Shown here: positions 29,827 through 37,568 of the stretch, piece by piece
Layout: each line of letters starts with the position of its first letter
Position numbering within the stretch: position 1 is the stretch's first letter
IMG/VR virus record: IMGVR_UViG_3300036979_000430
Location: 1 to 52,127 of that record
Direction: 5' to 3' (one strand)
DNA: 52,127 bases
Source: a virus
The notes under the pieces: model-generated
Database searches by the model: none
What the model saw: only the letters and a program-made list of their open reading frames with translations
Told to the model about the DNA's origin: nothing
Translations under genes and position numbers: made by a program

Positions 29827-30294
29827 TTAGACCGCGGTGGATAGGGCGGCCTTGAACTGATCCCCCAGGGCCTCCCGCAGCTCCGCACCGATGCCGCCCA
29901 CGCCGTAGGGAAACTCCAGGATGCGCAACTGCCCCTGCTCAGCACCATCGGCCAACGTGGGCAATACCGTCAGGTCGGTCCACACCGCCTGCCCCGTGGC
30001 CCCCGGCAGCATCCCGGCAGGGCGGTAGCCGGTTTCCGTCCAGCTCAGCGAGGCGCCGGCCACCAGCCAGCTTGCATTGCCCAGCAGGGCCCAGCGGGTG
30101 ACAAACCCTTCGAGCATCAGTGACCCGGCCTGGACGCCAGGTAGATCCTGCTCGCTGCGCCCCTGAGGCTTGACGAACGCCTCCACCACCACGGCAGGGC
30201 CAGCAGCAGGCACGCCATCGCGCAGGGTGGTGATCACCCCAGGCGGCGCCCAGAGCATCCGCAGGTTGGCGTATTCGGCGAAGTCGGTGGCCAT
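29827..30294 (-). CDS. Putative head-tail joining (neck) protein
   Basis: A 155-residue beta-rich protein (FAEYANLRMLWAPPGVITTLRD, AVVVEAFVKPQGR, GSLMLEGFVTRWALLG). No motif is diagnostic. The position between an adaptor-like gene and the gp10-like gene suggests a head-completion stopper. It overlaps the upstream stop by one base and is followed three bases later by the gp10-like gene. Confidence 0.5.
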   Translation of the reverse strand: MATDFAEYANLRMLWAPPGVITTLRDGVPAAGPAVVVEAFVKPQGRSEQDLPGVQAGSLMLEGFVTRWALLGNASWLVAGASLSWTETGYRPAGMLPGATGQAVWTDLTVLPTLADGAEQGQLRILEFPYGVGGIGAELREALGDQFKAALSTAV

Positions 30295-30779
30295 CAGCTA
30301 CGAACCAGCATTGCCTGTCCGCCGCCGACTGGTTGGATGCCCAGGGTCTGGAAGATCCGGCCTTTTAAGGTCGCCAAACGACCGGCGAGCACGGCGCCTG
30401 CCGTCCCACCAGAACCGCCGCTTTCGTACTTCACGCGCAAGAGGTCGGTATTCCACTCCAGCACGTCCGCCTTGCTCTTCAGGTCGTCGCGGGTAAGGGT
30501 CGCGCCAGGGGCGGGGCCTTCGTAGGTTGCTGCATTCAGCAGGTGCTCCCGGCCCGCCTCCACCCGGTCTGCGTAGTCCGCCTCCAGGGCCTCGATCTCG
30601 TCGATCCATCGTTGCACCTGCAGAACGGTAGAGGCAGAGATCAGCGCCACCCGGTTGAGGATGGAAGTCAGCTCGGTCTGGTTGGTCACCGACAGCGGCC
30701 AGCCGGCATAGCCCCGGATCAGCTCGCGGTCATCGCGTGGTGTCACCCGCCAGAGGCTGTTTAGAGCTGGGATTGACAT
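30294..30779 (-). CDS. Putative head-tail adaptor
   Basis: A 161-residue, predominantly helical protein (TSILNRVALISASTVLQVQRW, IDEIEALEADYADRVEAGREHLL) with a C-terminal ATLKGRIFQTLG. Position at the start of the neck gene block and helical content fit an adaptor; no family was recognised. The divergent plus-strand basic-protein gene begins 73 bp upstream. Confidence 0.45.
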   Translation of the reverse strand: MSIPALNSLWRVTPRDDRELIRGYAGWPLSVTNQTELTSILNRVALISASTVLQVQRWIDEIEALEADYADRVEAGREHLLNAATYEGPAPGATLTRDDLKSKADVLEWNTDLLRVKYESGGSGGTAGAVLAGRLATLKGRIFQTLGIQPVGGGQAMLVRS

Positions 30780-30851
30780 GGCGCCGCACGATCTGCTGCA
30801 GGTTTCCAGGAAAGCTCAAGCAACGGCACACCGCCCCCCCCCATAACTCGC

Positions 30852-31442
30852 ATGGCACGGACCTACAAACGCGACTCAGCTGGTCGTTTCTCTGGTGGCG
30901 GCGGTGGCGGAGGCAAAGGGAAGTCCGCAGCCGGCAACAAGGCCAAGTCAGCCAGTGGTAGCCCAAAGAGCAGCGCCGCTGCCAGCAGGGCCACCAACAA
31001 GGCACGGGCGGGTGACTTGGCGTCGAAAGGCACCAGCGGCCTGGGATCTCGCGTGAAGGTCAAGGGCTTTGCTGGTGGCAAAGCGGCTCAACAGCGAGCC
31101 GGTGGGTTGCGGGTTGCCGGGACCGCCACTGGCGGTGGCATTGCGAACACGGTGGGACGCGGCGGCAAGATGAGTGCAGCGCAGCAATCAGCAACTACCG
31201 CAGCCAAAAGGCGAGCTAACACCGAAGCAAGCCGCGCCACCAATAAAGGCGGCAAGCCGGCCCGCACCAATAAGAGCGCCGTCAGCGCTGCGAAGGCCAA
31301 GTACAAAGAACTGAGTGGTCGCAGTCGCAAGAGCAGCCCATTCCGCTCAGCGCAAGAGAACCGGACCGCCGCCGGTGCAAGCCGGAGCCTAAAATCCATG
31401 ATCGCCAAACGCGGCGCAGGATCCACACCTAAGAAGCGCTGA
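30852..31442 (+). CDS. Highly basic protein, related to the 455-aa basic protein
   Basis: A 196-residue protein almost entirely Lys, Arg, Ala, Gly and Ser. It starts MARTYKRDSAGRFSGGGGGG, the same pattern as MARKYSRDNRGRFASGG of the minus-strand gene at 36180, and ends RSLKSMIAKRGAGSTPKKR. It is a likely DNA-binding or DNA-condensing protein, possibly packaged with the genome. It lies on the plus strand inside the leftward head operon, preceded by a GGAAAGCT copy (30809-30816) in the same orientation and followed by a second basic mini-gene. Confidence 0.65.
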   Translation: MARTYKRDSAGRFSGGGGGGGKGKSAAGNKAKSASGSPKSSAAASRATNKARAGDLASKGTSGLGSRVKVKGFAGGKAAQQRAGGLRVAGTATGGGIANTVGRGGKMSAAQQSATTAAKRRANTEASRATNKGGKPARTNKSAVSAAKAKYKELSGRSRKSSPFRSAQENRTAAGASRSLKSMIAKRGAGSTPKKR

Positions 31443-31482
31443 TCACCACACCTGGAAACCCCAGGTAGTCACCGGATACACC

Positions 31483-31614
31483 ATGAACAAAGGCAAAGCA
31501 GGCAAAGGAATGGCCATGGGCAAGGCGGGTAAGGGTGGCAAGGCTTCCATGCCTGCCATGCCCAAGAAGGCCAAGGCGAGCAAGGCCAAGGCCAAGACAA
31601 TGAAGGCGAAATGA
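31483..31614 (+). CDS. 43-aa lysine-rich, histone-H1-like mini-protein
   Basis: Short plus-strand gene: MNKGKAGKGMAMGKAGKGG, then PKKAKASKAKAKTMKAK. About a third of residues are Lys with Ala, Gly and Met between, like the tails of bacterial H1-like proteins. It is encoded 40 bp after the 196-aa basic protein, and its stop abuts the convergent minus-strand gene. Nucleic-acid condensation is the obvious hypothesis. Confidence 0.55.
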   Translation: MNKGKAGKGMAMGKAGKGGKASMPAMPKKAKASKAKAKTMKAK

Positions 31615-31905
31615 TCAGCCGGCAGGGGCGGATAGCGTCTCCTGGGAGGCTTTCATTCGCCAGCCTGTTTCCTCTGGGTCGTGCGCCTCTGCCCATTCAC
31701 GCGCCGCAGCTTTAGTAGGGAATGGGCCCGCGTGTCCAGACCCGTCAAGCGCCAGGCCGCCATCCTGCGGATAGGCAACCTTGCCTTTACCAGCCCAGAC
31801 CGCATCAGGGAACATGCCCTCGCTTGCGTCCCAGCATCGGATCACCGCAAACCAGCCGTCTACGGCAGGCATCGGATCCCAGCACCAGTCAGAAGGCTGT
31901 GTCAT
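31615..31905 (-). CDS. Small hypothetical protein (GWFAVIRCWD type)
   Basis: A 96-residue protein with ordered sequence DGWFAVIRCWDASEGMFPDAVWAG, followed by GPFPTKAAAREWAEAHDPE. This pattern recurs in small proteins of phages and prophages without known function. It overlaps the HNH gene by ATGA. Confidence 0.6.
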   Translation of the reverse strand: MTQPSDWCWDPMPAVDGWFAVIRCWDASEGMFPDAVWAGKGKVAYPQDGGLALDGSGHAGPFPTKAAAREWAEAHDPEETGWRMKASQETLSAPAG

Positions 31906-32231
31906 TGCTGTGATCCTAGTGTTTCCGCCCCAAGCCAGCCCCTAATCCTGCCAGCTCGATCGGCATCAAAAAACGGCTGGGCCTCATACCAGCCCCAGAC
32001 CTCGCAATGGTTCTTGGCCACGTTGCACGGTGCGCAGGCCGGCACTAAGTTGGTGCGCTCGGTCGTCCCACCCCTGGCCTTAGGGTTCACGTGATCAAGC
32101 GTCACCTTCTCAGGCTGGCATCCGCAGTAAGCGCAGGAGCCACCCCAGGCGTCGATGATCTCGCGCCTGAAAGAGCTTTTGGTGACCCTTTTTGTGACCA
32201 GCACCGCCCCTTCGATACGGTGGCCCGCCAC
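31902..32231 (-). CDS. HNH endonuclease
   Basis: A 109-residue protein with the complete HNH core. SCAYCGCQP provides the first metal-binding Cys pair, VTLDHVNPKARGG the catalytic His, and NLVPACAPCNVAKN the Asn and second Cys pair. In siphoviruses such proteins often assist terminase in packaging; this one is 11 kb from the terminase genes, so a homing or other nicking role is also possible. GTG 32231 follows the upstream stop directly. Confidence 0.8.
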   Translation of the reverse strand: MAGHRIEGAVLVTKRVTKSSFRREIIDAWGGSCAYCGCQPEKVTLDHVNPKARGGTTERTNLVPACAPCNVAKNHCEVWGWYEAQPFFDADRAGRIRGWLGAETLGSQQ

Positions 32232-32420
32232 CTAGGCCAGCCTCTGCAGCCAGACCCGTGCGGATGTGTTGATCGCCCGTTCAAGCATCGTGACGACCTT
32301 GTGTCCGACCTTCACGGGCATCGTGGTGGCCACATCCCGCAGCACCTGGCGGGTGGCCTCCTCATCCCGTGCGCTTACGGTGGCGTGCAGGGTCAGGAAG
32401 GCACGCAGGTCAGGGGGCAT
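32232..32420 (-). CDS. Small hypothetical protein
   Basis: A 62-residue helical protein (MPPDLRAFLTLHATVSARDEE, TRQVLRDVATTMPVKVGHKVVTMLERA). ATG 32420 is chosen because upstream in-frame sequence is Cys/Arg-rich and overlaps the divergent leader. Its stop abuts the HNH start. No family recognised. Confidence 0.5.
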   Translation of the reverse strand: MPPDLRAFLTLHATVSARDEEATRQVLRDVATTMPVKVGHKVVTMLERAINTSARVWLQRLA

Positions 32421-32583
32421 GGGGCCGGGGCGTTTCCATAGCTTGCCGTAGTGGCTTAGGGAAGTGCAATGGCTTAGGATGGGGGAGCCGGGGGTCCTTG
32501 CGCTGGCGGTTCCGAGCGTCTGACGCTTATGACCGCTGCCTTGTCCCCTCCGGCACCCATTCACCACCACCGAGGATTCGACG

Positions 32584-32805
32584 ATGCAACCCAGAGCACA
32601 GCACCTGGAATGGTGCAAGAAACGCGCCTTGGCCTATGTGGATCAGGGCTACCTGCAGCAGGCGCTGGAGTCAATGCTCAGCGATCTCAGGAAGCACCCC
32701 AAGACTGCAGATCACCCAGGCATTGTGCTTGCCGTGGGCAAGGTGGCGATTGGAGACCTGGCCACGAGCGGGCAGGTGCGCGAGTTTATTGAAGGCTTCA
32801 ACTGA
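32584..32805 (+). CDS. Small conserved phage protein (EWCKKRAL family)
   Basis: A 73-residue protein of a family that I recall as frequent in phages: HLEWCKKRALAYVDQGYLQQAL, SMLSDLRKHPKT, then a terminal REFIEGFN. The function is unknown. First gene of a three-gene plus-strand cassette. No Shine-Dalgarno; the upstream sequence is rich in CCACC. Confidence 0.65.
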   Translation: MQPRAQHLEWCKKRALAYVDQGYLQQALESMLSDLRKHPKTADHPGIVLAVGKVAIGDLATSGQVREFIEGFN

Positions 32806-32833
32806 CCACACACCCACCTATTCATCGCCACCG

Positions 32834-33463
32834 ATGACCAATCCAGAAAACCCCAGCACCGCCCCCGTTGCATGGTGCCGATCCGATGAGTTTGCTCAAT
32901 TTGCCCAGGGACGGGAATATCTTCTCGCCTTCAGTGAGCATCACCCCGACTGCGACATGCCGTTGTACGCGCAACCCCAGGCCAGCACCGCCCCAGACGC
33001 AGACCGGGCAGAAGGGCCGAAACCCGGCGATATTGCTGAGCTGTGCGCCGAGTTTGAGTACCACATTGACAGCGACGACTACCACAGTATTGGCATCCTG
33101 CGCGACATGATCACCGCCGCTATCGCCCGCTGGCGTGCCCCGGTTGCTGAGCCCGTGGCAGCCCAGGACACCGAAATAGATTGGAAGAGCATGACCGCTC
33201 GCATGGACTTCGGCATGGCCAATGCTGAGGCCAGTGCAGCTGCCGCCGCTGCCTGGAACCAGCGCAGCGCCTGGCAGCCGATTGAAACGGCGCCTAGGGA
33301 TGGGAGCCAGATCCTTGCTTGGGATGGCGACGAGCTGCTGATCGCCTGGTGGTGTGACGGCGGCAGATGGATAAGCGACAACCTGCAGCAATACCATCCA
33401 GGGGAGTACGAAAACCCAACCCACTGGCAGCCCCTCCCCAGCCCTCCGCCCATCACCCCCTAG
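32834..33463 (+). CDS. Mosaic protein with DUF551-like C-terminus
   Basis: A 209-residue protein. Residues ~65-105 (AELCAEFEYHIDSDDYHS, ILRDMITAAIARWRAPV) are nearly identical to a module of the 622-aa protein at 2422. The C-terminal ~65 residues (AWQPIETAPRDGSQILAWDG, IAWWCDGGRW, THWQPLPSPP) match DUF551-type domains. The function is unknown. It shares the module vocabulary of the left-end operon although it is 28 kb away. Confidence 0.65.
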   Translation: MTNPENPSTAPVAWCRSDEFAQFAQGREYLLAFSEHHPDCDMPLYAQPQASTAPDADRAEGPKPGDIAELCAEFEYHIDSDDYHSIGILRDMITAAIARWRAPVAEPVAAQDTEIDWKSMTARMDFGMANAEASAAAAAAWNQRSAWQPIETAPRDGSQILAWDGDELLIAWWCDGGRWISDNLQQYHPGEYENPTHWQPLPSPPPITP

Positions 33464-33473
33464 CGACTGAACA

Positions 33474-33689
33474 ATGGACCACCCCAGCCTCCAGCCCTGC
33501 CCCCACTGCGGCAGCAGTACGATGGACCCAGCCACCTGCTTGAACTGGCGCACTGAGATTGTTGGCTCATTTCGCCGCTACCGCTGCGTCCTGCCTCCAC
33601 CCCATGGCTCCTTGGTAATCCGCACCTGCTTCGGTCCGAACGGCACCTGCGGGGTGGATTCGGCAAGCCCGGATACCATCACCCCCTAG
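33474..33689 (+). CDS. Small zinc-ribbon-like protein
   Basis: A 71-residue protein starting with QPCPHCGSSTM, then a second Cys in YRCVLPP and a late CFGPNGTC; at least two Cys pairs suit one zinc site. It lies 10 bp after the DUF551-like gene and overlaps the end of the convergent MuF gene by 11 bp. The exact role is unknown. Confidence 0.5.
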   Translation: MDHPSLQPCPHCGSSTMDPATCLNWRTEIVGSFRRYRCVLPPPHGSLVIRTCFGPNGTCGVDSASPDTITP

Positions 33690-34809
33690 CTGCCCGCCTC
33701 ACCGCGATCTCCCCCACGGCCTCGCTGAACGTCCGCCCACCCCTCGGGGCATCCAACGGCGTTGAGGGTTGCACACTGCGCTTGCGATCGGGGAACAGGT
33801 AGCGCTCGCTGGCGGTTGGGGCGGTCAGGGCACGCTGCAGCAGCCCCCTGGCCCGTTCTTCGCTGATCCCCTCTGCCTTAGCCAGGGCCTTGATGCCGGC
33901 TTCATGTTCACCGCGCCAGAAGTCACCATCGAGCAGGGTGTCGCGGATCACCGGGTCATCCTCCTGCACGTCATCGGCTGATAGCGGCACGGGTATGCAG
34001 CGGCATTGCGGGTGGGCAGGGATGACCACCTGATCGGCTGGGAAGATGCGGCCATGGCGGCTGAGGCACCACCGGCAGGCACGCTCATCGGTAGCGGCAA
34101 CCCAGCGAACGTAAGCAAACCCTTCGGCCAGGTTGTGACCAAGGGCCCCCTTGACATAGGCATTGGCCAGCTCCGATCGGGCAATTACCTCGGCACGCTG
34201 GCGGAGCCCCATCCGTGAGGTCTTGCCTGCCGCGTCGGTTGTGCCCTCCAGTGCTTCGACGATCTGCCGCTCCAGGCGCTTGGGGCCCCAGCCACGGGCG
34301 ACACCTTCGCTAACGATCTGGGCGATCTGATCCCTGAACCGTGCGGTTTCGCCCTCCATGAAGGCGGTAGCGGCCTGGGTGGCGGCCCTGATGGCCAGGG
34401 GATTGGCCCCAGCGAACTGGGCAGCGGCACCGGTGACGATGGTTTGCAGGGATGCGGCAGCCTCACCGCCAATGCTTAGGGCCTCAACCAGATCAGTGGT
34501 GAATGAACGCTGCCAGGCGGCGATCTCCTCCGGCGGCAGGAACTGCTGAGCATCCCGCAGGATCGCCCGGTACTTGGCGGTCGCTTCGGCGGATGAGTAG
34601 GCGCCAGGGGCTCTGATGGGGTTGCCCTCGGGGTCGGTGGCTGATGGCCCCACGGCATTGACGTAGGCCGCGTAGTGCCGCCTGAGGTCCCGCAGGATGC
34701 GATCTAAGGCTGTGCGCAGCATGGCGGCGGTGTTGGACACCATGCGCTCTTCCAGCTCGTCCAAGATGGCGGCGTAGCTGTCAACGCTGCGGATGATCCG
34801 GTCGCTCAT
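33679..34809 (-). CDS. MuF-type minor head (head morphogenesis) protein
   Basis: A 376-residue protein. The N-terminal half is helical (YAAILDELEERMVSNTAAML). Residues ~205-285 are the MuF domain, with AEVIARSELANAYVKGAL, then VAATDERACRWCLSRHG and VIPAHPQCRCIPVP; its paired Cys and HPxCRC motif are diagnostic. MuF proteins associate with the portal and are injected or structural. A C-terminal ~85-residue tail (ISEERARGLLQRAL, PDRKRSVQPST) is basic. The portal gene lies 4.5 kb upstream, further than usual, because of the small-gene nest in between. Confidence 0.85.
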   Translation of the reverse strand: MSDRIIRSVDSYAAILDELEERMVSNTAAMLRTALDRILRDLRRHYAAYVNAVGPSATDPEGNPIRAPGAYSSAEATAKYRAILRDAQQFLPPEEIAAWQRSFTTDLVEALSIGGEAAASLQTIVTGAAAQFAGANPLAIRAATQAATAFMEGETARFRDQIAQIVSEGVARGWGPKRLERQIVEALEGTTDAAGKTSRMGLRQRAEVIARSELANAYVKGALGHNLAEGFAYVRWVAATDERACRWCLSRHGRIFPADQVVIPAHPQCRCIPVPLSADDVQEDDPVIRDTLLDGDFWRGEHEAGIKALAKAEGISEERARGLLQRALTAPTASERYLFPDRKRSVQPSTPLDAPRGGRTFSEAVGEIAVRRAARG

Positions 34810-34812
34810 GCG

Positions 34813-36180
34813 TCAGCGGCGGCGAGCCTGTTCCATTTGACGGACGTCATCCCGAAAACGCTTATCGGCTTTTGCGCGTCGAGTTGCTGCCGCTTTTTCA
34901 CTGCGTGTCAACGCTGGAGCGGTGGAGCTTTTCCCCCTTCGCTTAAAAAGGTCAGCGGCTGAAAAATCAGGATTGTTCTTGCCTCGTCTTGCGTAACTTG
35001 CATAGCTATCTGCTGCGGATCGAAGTGAGTTGGCACGATTTACCAGCCTGCGATTAGCAGGATTGTAACGATCAACGGTATCCGCAACACGCTCAGCAGC
35101 TTTTGCCCTTTTTTCAGTTGCACGAGCGCGGCGCTCAAATGAACCCTGGCTTAGATCGGGTTGCGACCGCTTAACAGACTTAGCCGCTACCGCCTTCGCT
35201 TTACCCCCTGGCAGCGCCGGCCTCCCACCACGGATCGCCTTACCCCCCTTGCCGCCAGCCAGCTTCGGCGTCGCATCGCGCACAATCGACGCCATCTCCC
35301 GCGCAGATCGAGCATCGCTTTGCGCCAGTTCACGCAAGCCGGCCCGCAGGGTGGGGCCCACCTTCCCGCCCTTGGCGACGGCACGCACCCGTGCCCCGGC
35401 TTCCTTGGCGGCACCCGCGCCCGCTGGCGTTCGGCGGATCTTCTGGCCGGTGATGGATTCAATCTCTCGAATGCGTGCGGCATCGGCCCTGGCCAGGTTG
35501 CGCAGGGTTTTACCCAGGGTGTTGGTGAGCGATCCGGGCCGCTGCGCTGCTGGCAGTCTGGTGCTCTGAGTTGCGTTCACAGGCCCCGGCTTCTGCCCCT
35601 TCGGCTTGGCCATGGTGCCCCTCGGCATCGCCCCCTTCACCGCCGTCCGGTTCCGTTCCCTGCTGGCCTTCAGGTAGGTGCCAGCACGCTTCACCGCCCC
35701 ACGTTGCGCCGGTGATGCCCCTTGTCCCGCTTTGGCCCTGGCACGCCCCAGGCTGGCCCTTGCCGCCAGCGTCCCCCCGGTGGCCAATGGCTCCGCGCTC
35801 TTGCCGGGTTTGACGCGACCCAGCATCTGCCGTTGTATCGCCATCGTCTGCTGTCGTTGCTGCCGTGCTGCCCCGCGCTTGCCGGCGCCTTCGTTCATCT
35901 TCTGGCCCGATAGCCGAGCACGAGAGACGCCACCGGTCTTGGGGCCCCGGATCCTGGAGCCTGGGGCCTGGGTCGGCTTGGCGGTGGCGGCAGGTTTGAC
36001 GGCCCTTCTGGTCTTGCCACCCTTGCCCACGGTGCCGGCCCTGGGAGCTGCTGGCATTTGGCTTGTCTGCGTCGCCCGCTTATTCCCCGCTGCGGTCTTC
36101 AGCCTGCCGCCTCTGGCGGTTGCCCCAGTCCCGCCGCTGGCAAACCGGCCACGGTTGTCTCGGCTGTATTTCCGTGCCAC
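34813..36180 (-). CDS. Large highly basic protein (455 aa)
   Basis: This protein is dominated by Arg, Lys, Ala and Gly over its whole length. Blocks include MARKYSRDNRGRFASGG at the start, LGKTLRNLARADAARIRE and LRELAQSDARSAREMASI in the middle (two related helices), and a charged C-terminus (RAKADKRFRDDVRQMEQARRR). The start is GTG 36180, fixed by similarity to the plus-strand basic protein at 30852. It lies four bases before the MuF gene and is probably virion-associated, perhaps packaged with DNA. A strong hairpin with a T-run directly precedes the start codon. Confidence 0.65.
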   Translation of the reverse strand: MARKYSRDNRGRFASGGTGATARGGRLKTAAGNKRATQTSQMPAAPRAGTVGKGGKTRRAVKPAATAKPTQAPGSRIRGPKTGGVSRARLSGQKMNEGAGKRGAARQQRQQTMAIQRQMLGRVKPGKSAEPLATGGTLAARASLGRARAKAGQGASPAQRGAVKRAGTYLKASRERNRTAVKGAMPRGTMAKPKGQKPGPVNATQSTRLPAAQRPGSLTNTLGKTLRNLARADAARIREIESITGQKIRRTPAGAGAAKEAGARVRAVAKGGKVGPTLRAGLRELAQSDARSAREMASIVRDATPKLAGGKGGKAIRGGRPALPGGKAKAVAAKSVKRSQPDLSQGSFERRARATEKRAKAAERVADTVDRYNPANRRLVNRANSLRSAADSYASYARRGKNNPDFSAADLFKRRGKSSTAPALTRSEKAAATRRAKADKRFRDDVRQMEQARRR

Positions 36181-36214
36181 AAAAAAGCTCAGCTAGGGGC
36201 GCTAGCTGAGCTTT
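36181..36214 (-). terminator. Intrinsic-terminator-like hairpin abutting a GTG start
   Basis: Minus-strand AAAGCTCAGCTAG pairs perfectly with CTAGCTGAGCTTT (13 bp, 5-base loop) and continues into a run of six T. The T-run ends at the GTG of the 455-aa basic protein. It also contains the GGAAAGCT junction motif on its outer edge. It may terminate leftward transcription, attenuate it, or hide the start codon. Confidence 0.7.
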
Positions 36215-36230
36215 CCTTTGCCTGCCGCTG

Positions 36231-36338
36231 CTACGGCTTCTTGATCGTGCCCTTGATGCTGGGGCCCTTGATCACCTGGCGTACGCCATCAGCGGGCCGG
36301 AGGCGGCGACCGATGGCGGTGACGACTGGGGCGGTCAT
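36231..36338 (-). CDS. 35-aa basic mini-protein
   Basis: Short gene with start ATG 36338 overlapping the upstream stop (ATGA) and TAG at 36231. Product TAIGRRLRPADGVRQVIKG then SIKGTIKKP, net basic. Coupling and clean frame support it; no function is suggested. Confidence 0.45.
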   Translation of the reverse strand: MTAPVVTAIGRRLRPADGVRQVIKGPSIKGTIKKP

Positions 36339-36538
36339 TCGCCCACCAAGCCGTCGCTTTCAAACTCGCCTTCGACTTCTTCGGCTTCAACTTCATCGGC
36401 AGCCAGGCCAGCCAGGGTCAGCTCAGCCTTGGTAACTTCCAGCACGCCAATGACTTCAAATACGCTGCATCCCGATTCTTCAATCAGATCAGTAACGGCC
36501 TCGTGCAGGACTTCGGCAGGGGTGATGAGTTCGGACAT
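36335..36538 (-). CDS. Small acidic protein
   Basis: A 67-residue acidic protein (MSELITPAEVLHEAVTDLIE, LAADEVEAEEVEGEFESDG). The leader (AAGCTAAGGCG, then CCGCAAGCC) resembles that before the chaperone gene at 29348, suggesting a duplicated junction element. Function unknown. It is coupled by ATGA to a strongly basic mini-protein, so the pair might interact. Confidence 0.55.
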   Translation of the reverse strand: MSELITPAEVLHEAVTDLIEESGCSVFEVIGVLEVTKAELTLAGLAADEVEAEEVEGEFESDGLVGE

Positions 36539-36559
36539 GGGGGTGGCTTGCGGTACGCC

Positions 36560-36796
36560 TTAGCTTACTGCCTCCCGCTCCCGGCGGCGCAACTTGGATC
36601 GAGCAACCCGGGCCGCCCGATCCGCCCGACCCTGGGGGGTGTGGATCCGCCAGCACTCCCAACAGTGCTCGCCGTGGGTGCCGGTGTGGAGGCGCGGGCA
36701 GGTGGCGCAGGGGCGTAGCTCTACCGGGGGCAGGAGACCTGCCTGGCGGGCGCGGTAGCGGCGCTGGCGATCGGCGGCGGTGGGGTCAGTTGGCAT
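36560..36796 (-). CDS. Small zinc-finger protein
   Basis: A 78-residue protein with CATCPRLHTGTHGEHCWECW (two CxxC pairs separated by 12 residues) flanked by Arg-rich helices (DRQRRYRARQAGLLPP; RVARSKLRRREREA). It is a probable nucleic-acid-binding zinc protein of a type I have seen repeatedly in cyanobacterial phage genomes. ATG 36796 overlaps the upstream gene by 11 bp. Confidence 0.6.
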   Translation of the reverse strand: MPTDPTAADRQRRYRARQAGLLPPVELRPCATCPRLHTGTHGEHCWECWRIHTPQGRADRAARVARSKLRRREREAVS

Positions 36797-36968
36797 TGGT
36801 TGCCATGCGGTATCTAATAACCGCGTCCCGTGCGGCATGGCTGGCGTTGGCGGCACGGCGGTAGGCAGGGCTCCAGCCCTCGCGGCTTCGGATTCGATCC
36901 CCAGCCTCGATAAGGGCAAACTGGGCAGCCACTAGGGCGGCCAGCAGGTCGGCGGTGGGGTCAGTCAT
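36786..36968 (-). CDS. Small helical protein
   Basis: A 60-residue protein (MTDPTADLLAALVAAQFALIE, SPAYRRAANASHAARDAVIR). ATG 36968 overlaps the preceding stop by 8 bp. A longer in-frame start at 37031 would run through the upstream gene and is not favoured. No family recognised. Confidence 0.5.
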   Translation of the reverse strand: MTDPTADLLAALVAAQFALIEAGDRIRSREGWSPAYRRAANASHAARDAVIRYRMATNAN

Positions 36969-37116
36969 GGGATTGGGCAGCACTACGCCGGTTTTTGACC
37001 TGCTGCCAGAACCGGATGGCAGCTTGCTCAAATTCCCGGTACTCGGCTTTCAGGTTGGCGGCGTTGGCGCCATTCGGGTGGATTGTGGGCAGCGTGACGG
37101 GGGCGGGGGATTCCAT
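36961..37116 (-). CDS. 51-aa hypothetical protein
   Basis: Short gene from ATG 37116 to TGA 36961: APVTLPTIHPNGAN, then LKAEYREFEQAAIRFWQQV. The LPTIHPNG start followed by an aromatic helix resembles small phage proteins beginning PTIHLNG. It overlaps the next start by 8 bp. Confidence 0.5.
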   Translation of the reverse strand: MESPAPVTLPTIHPNGANAANLKAEYREFEQAAIRFWQQVKNRRSAAQSHD

Positions 37117-37150
37117 TAGGGCGATGAATAGGGTTTGCTGTTGCGGGGCG

Positions 37151-37369
37151 TTAGGCGGCAGGAAATTCCAGATCCTCCCACTGCTCCCAGGTAAAAATGC
37201 CTTGATCGTTTAATCGTCGTGCCATGGCCTGCGAGTCACAATCGCAAAGCTCAAGCTTGCTCCAGATGTAGCACCACAGGTCATCAAAGGAGCCGTCGCC
37301 GTCCTCCACCATGGCGAGCCGTGGCCAGGGTTGCCCCAAGGCCAGTCTGCAGGGGTCAGGGTCAGGCAT
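37151..37369 (-). CDS. Small acidic hypothetical protein
   Basis: A 72-residue protein with an ordered acidic sequence (MVEDGDGSFDDLWCYIWSK, CDCDSQAMARRLND, TWEQWEDLEFPAA). ATG 37369 overlaps the upstream stop by 8 bp. Function unknown. Confidence 0.55.
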   Translation of the reverse strand: MPDPDPCRLALGQPWPRLAMVEDGDGSFDDLWCYIWSKLELCDCDSQAMARRLNDQGIFTWEQWEDLEFPAA

Positions 37370-37568
37370 TGGAGCGCATGAGCTTGGGATAGGGCCCACC
37401 GGTCCTGACCAGCCACCCGGCACGCACCAGGTCTTCGGCGGCATCAAGAACAGATGCAACACGGAAGTAGCCGAGCAGGTCAACCGAATCAACGTGGATG
37501 CCGGGGCGAGCATCAAAGTATCCCTTGGGGGCTTCGCGGATCCACTGTGGGGATTGATTAGGCATCAT
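37362..37568 (-). CDS. Small hypothetical protein
   Basis: A 68-residue protein (WIREAPKGYFDARPGIHVDS, VLDAAEDLVRAGWLVRTGG) whose second half resembles a winged-helix recognition helix plus wing. Two Met codons at the start (37568, 37565) overlap the upstream stop. Regulator is a guess only. Confidence 0.5.
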   Translation of the reverse strand: MMPNQSPQWIREAPKGYFDARPGIHVDSVDLLGYFRVASVLDAAEDLVRAGWLVRTGGPYPKLMRSNA

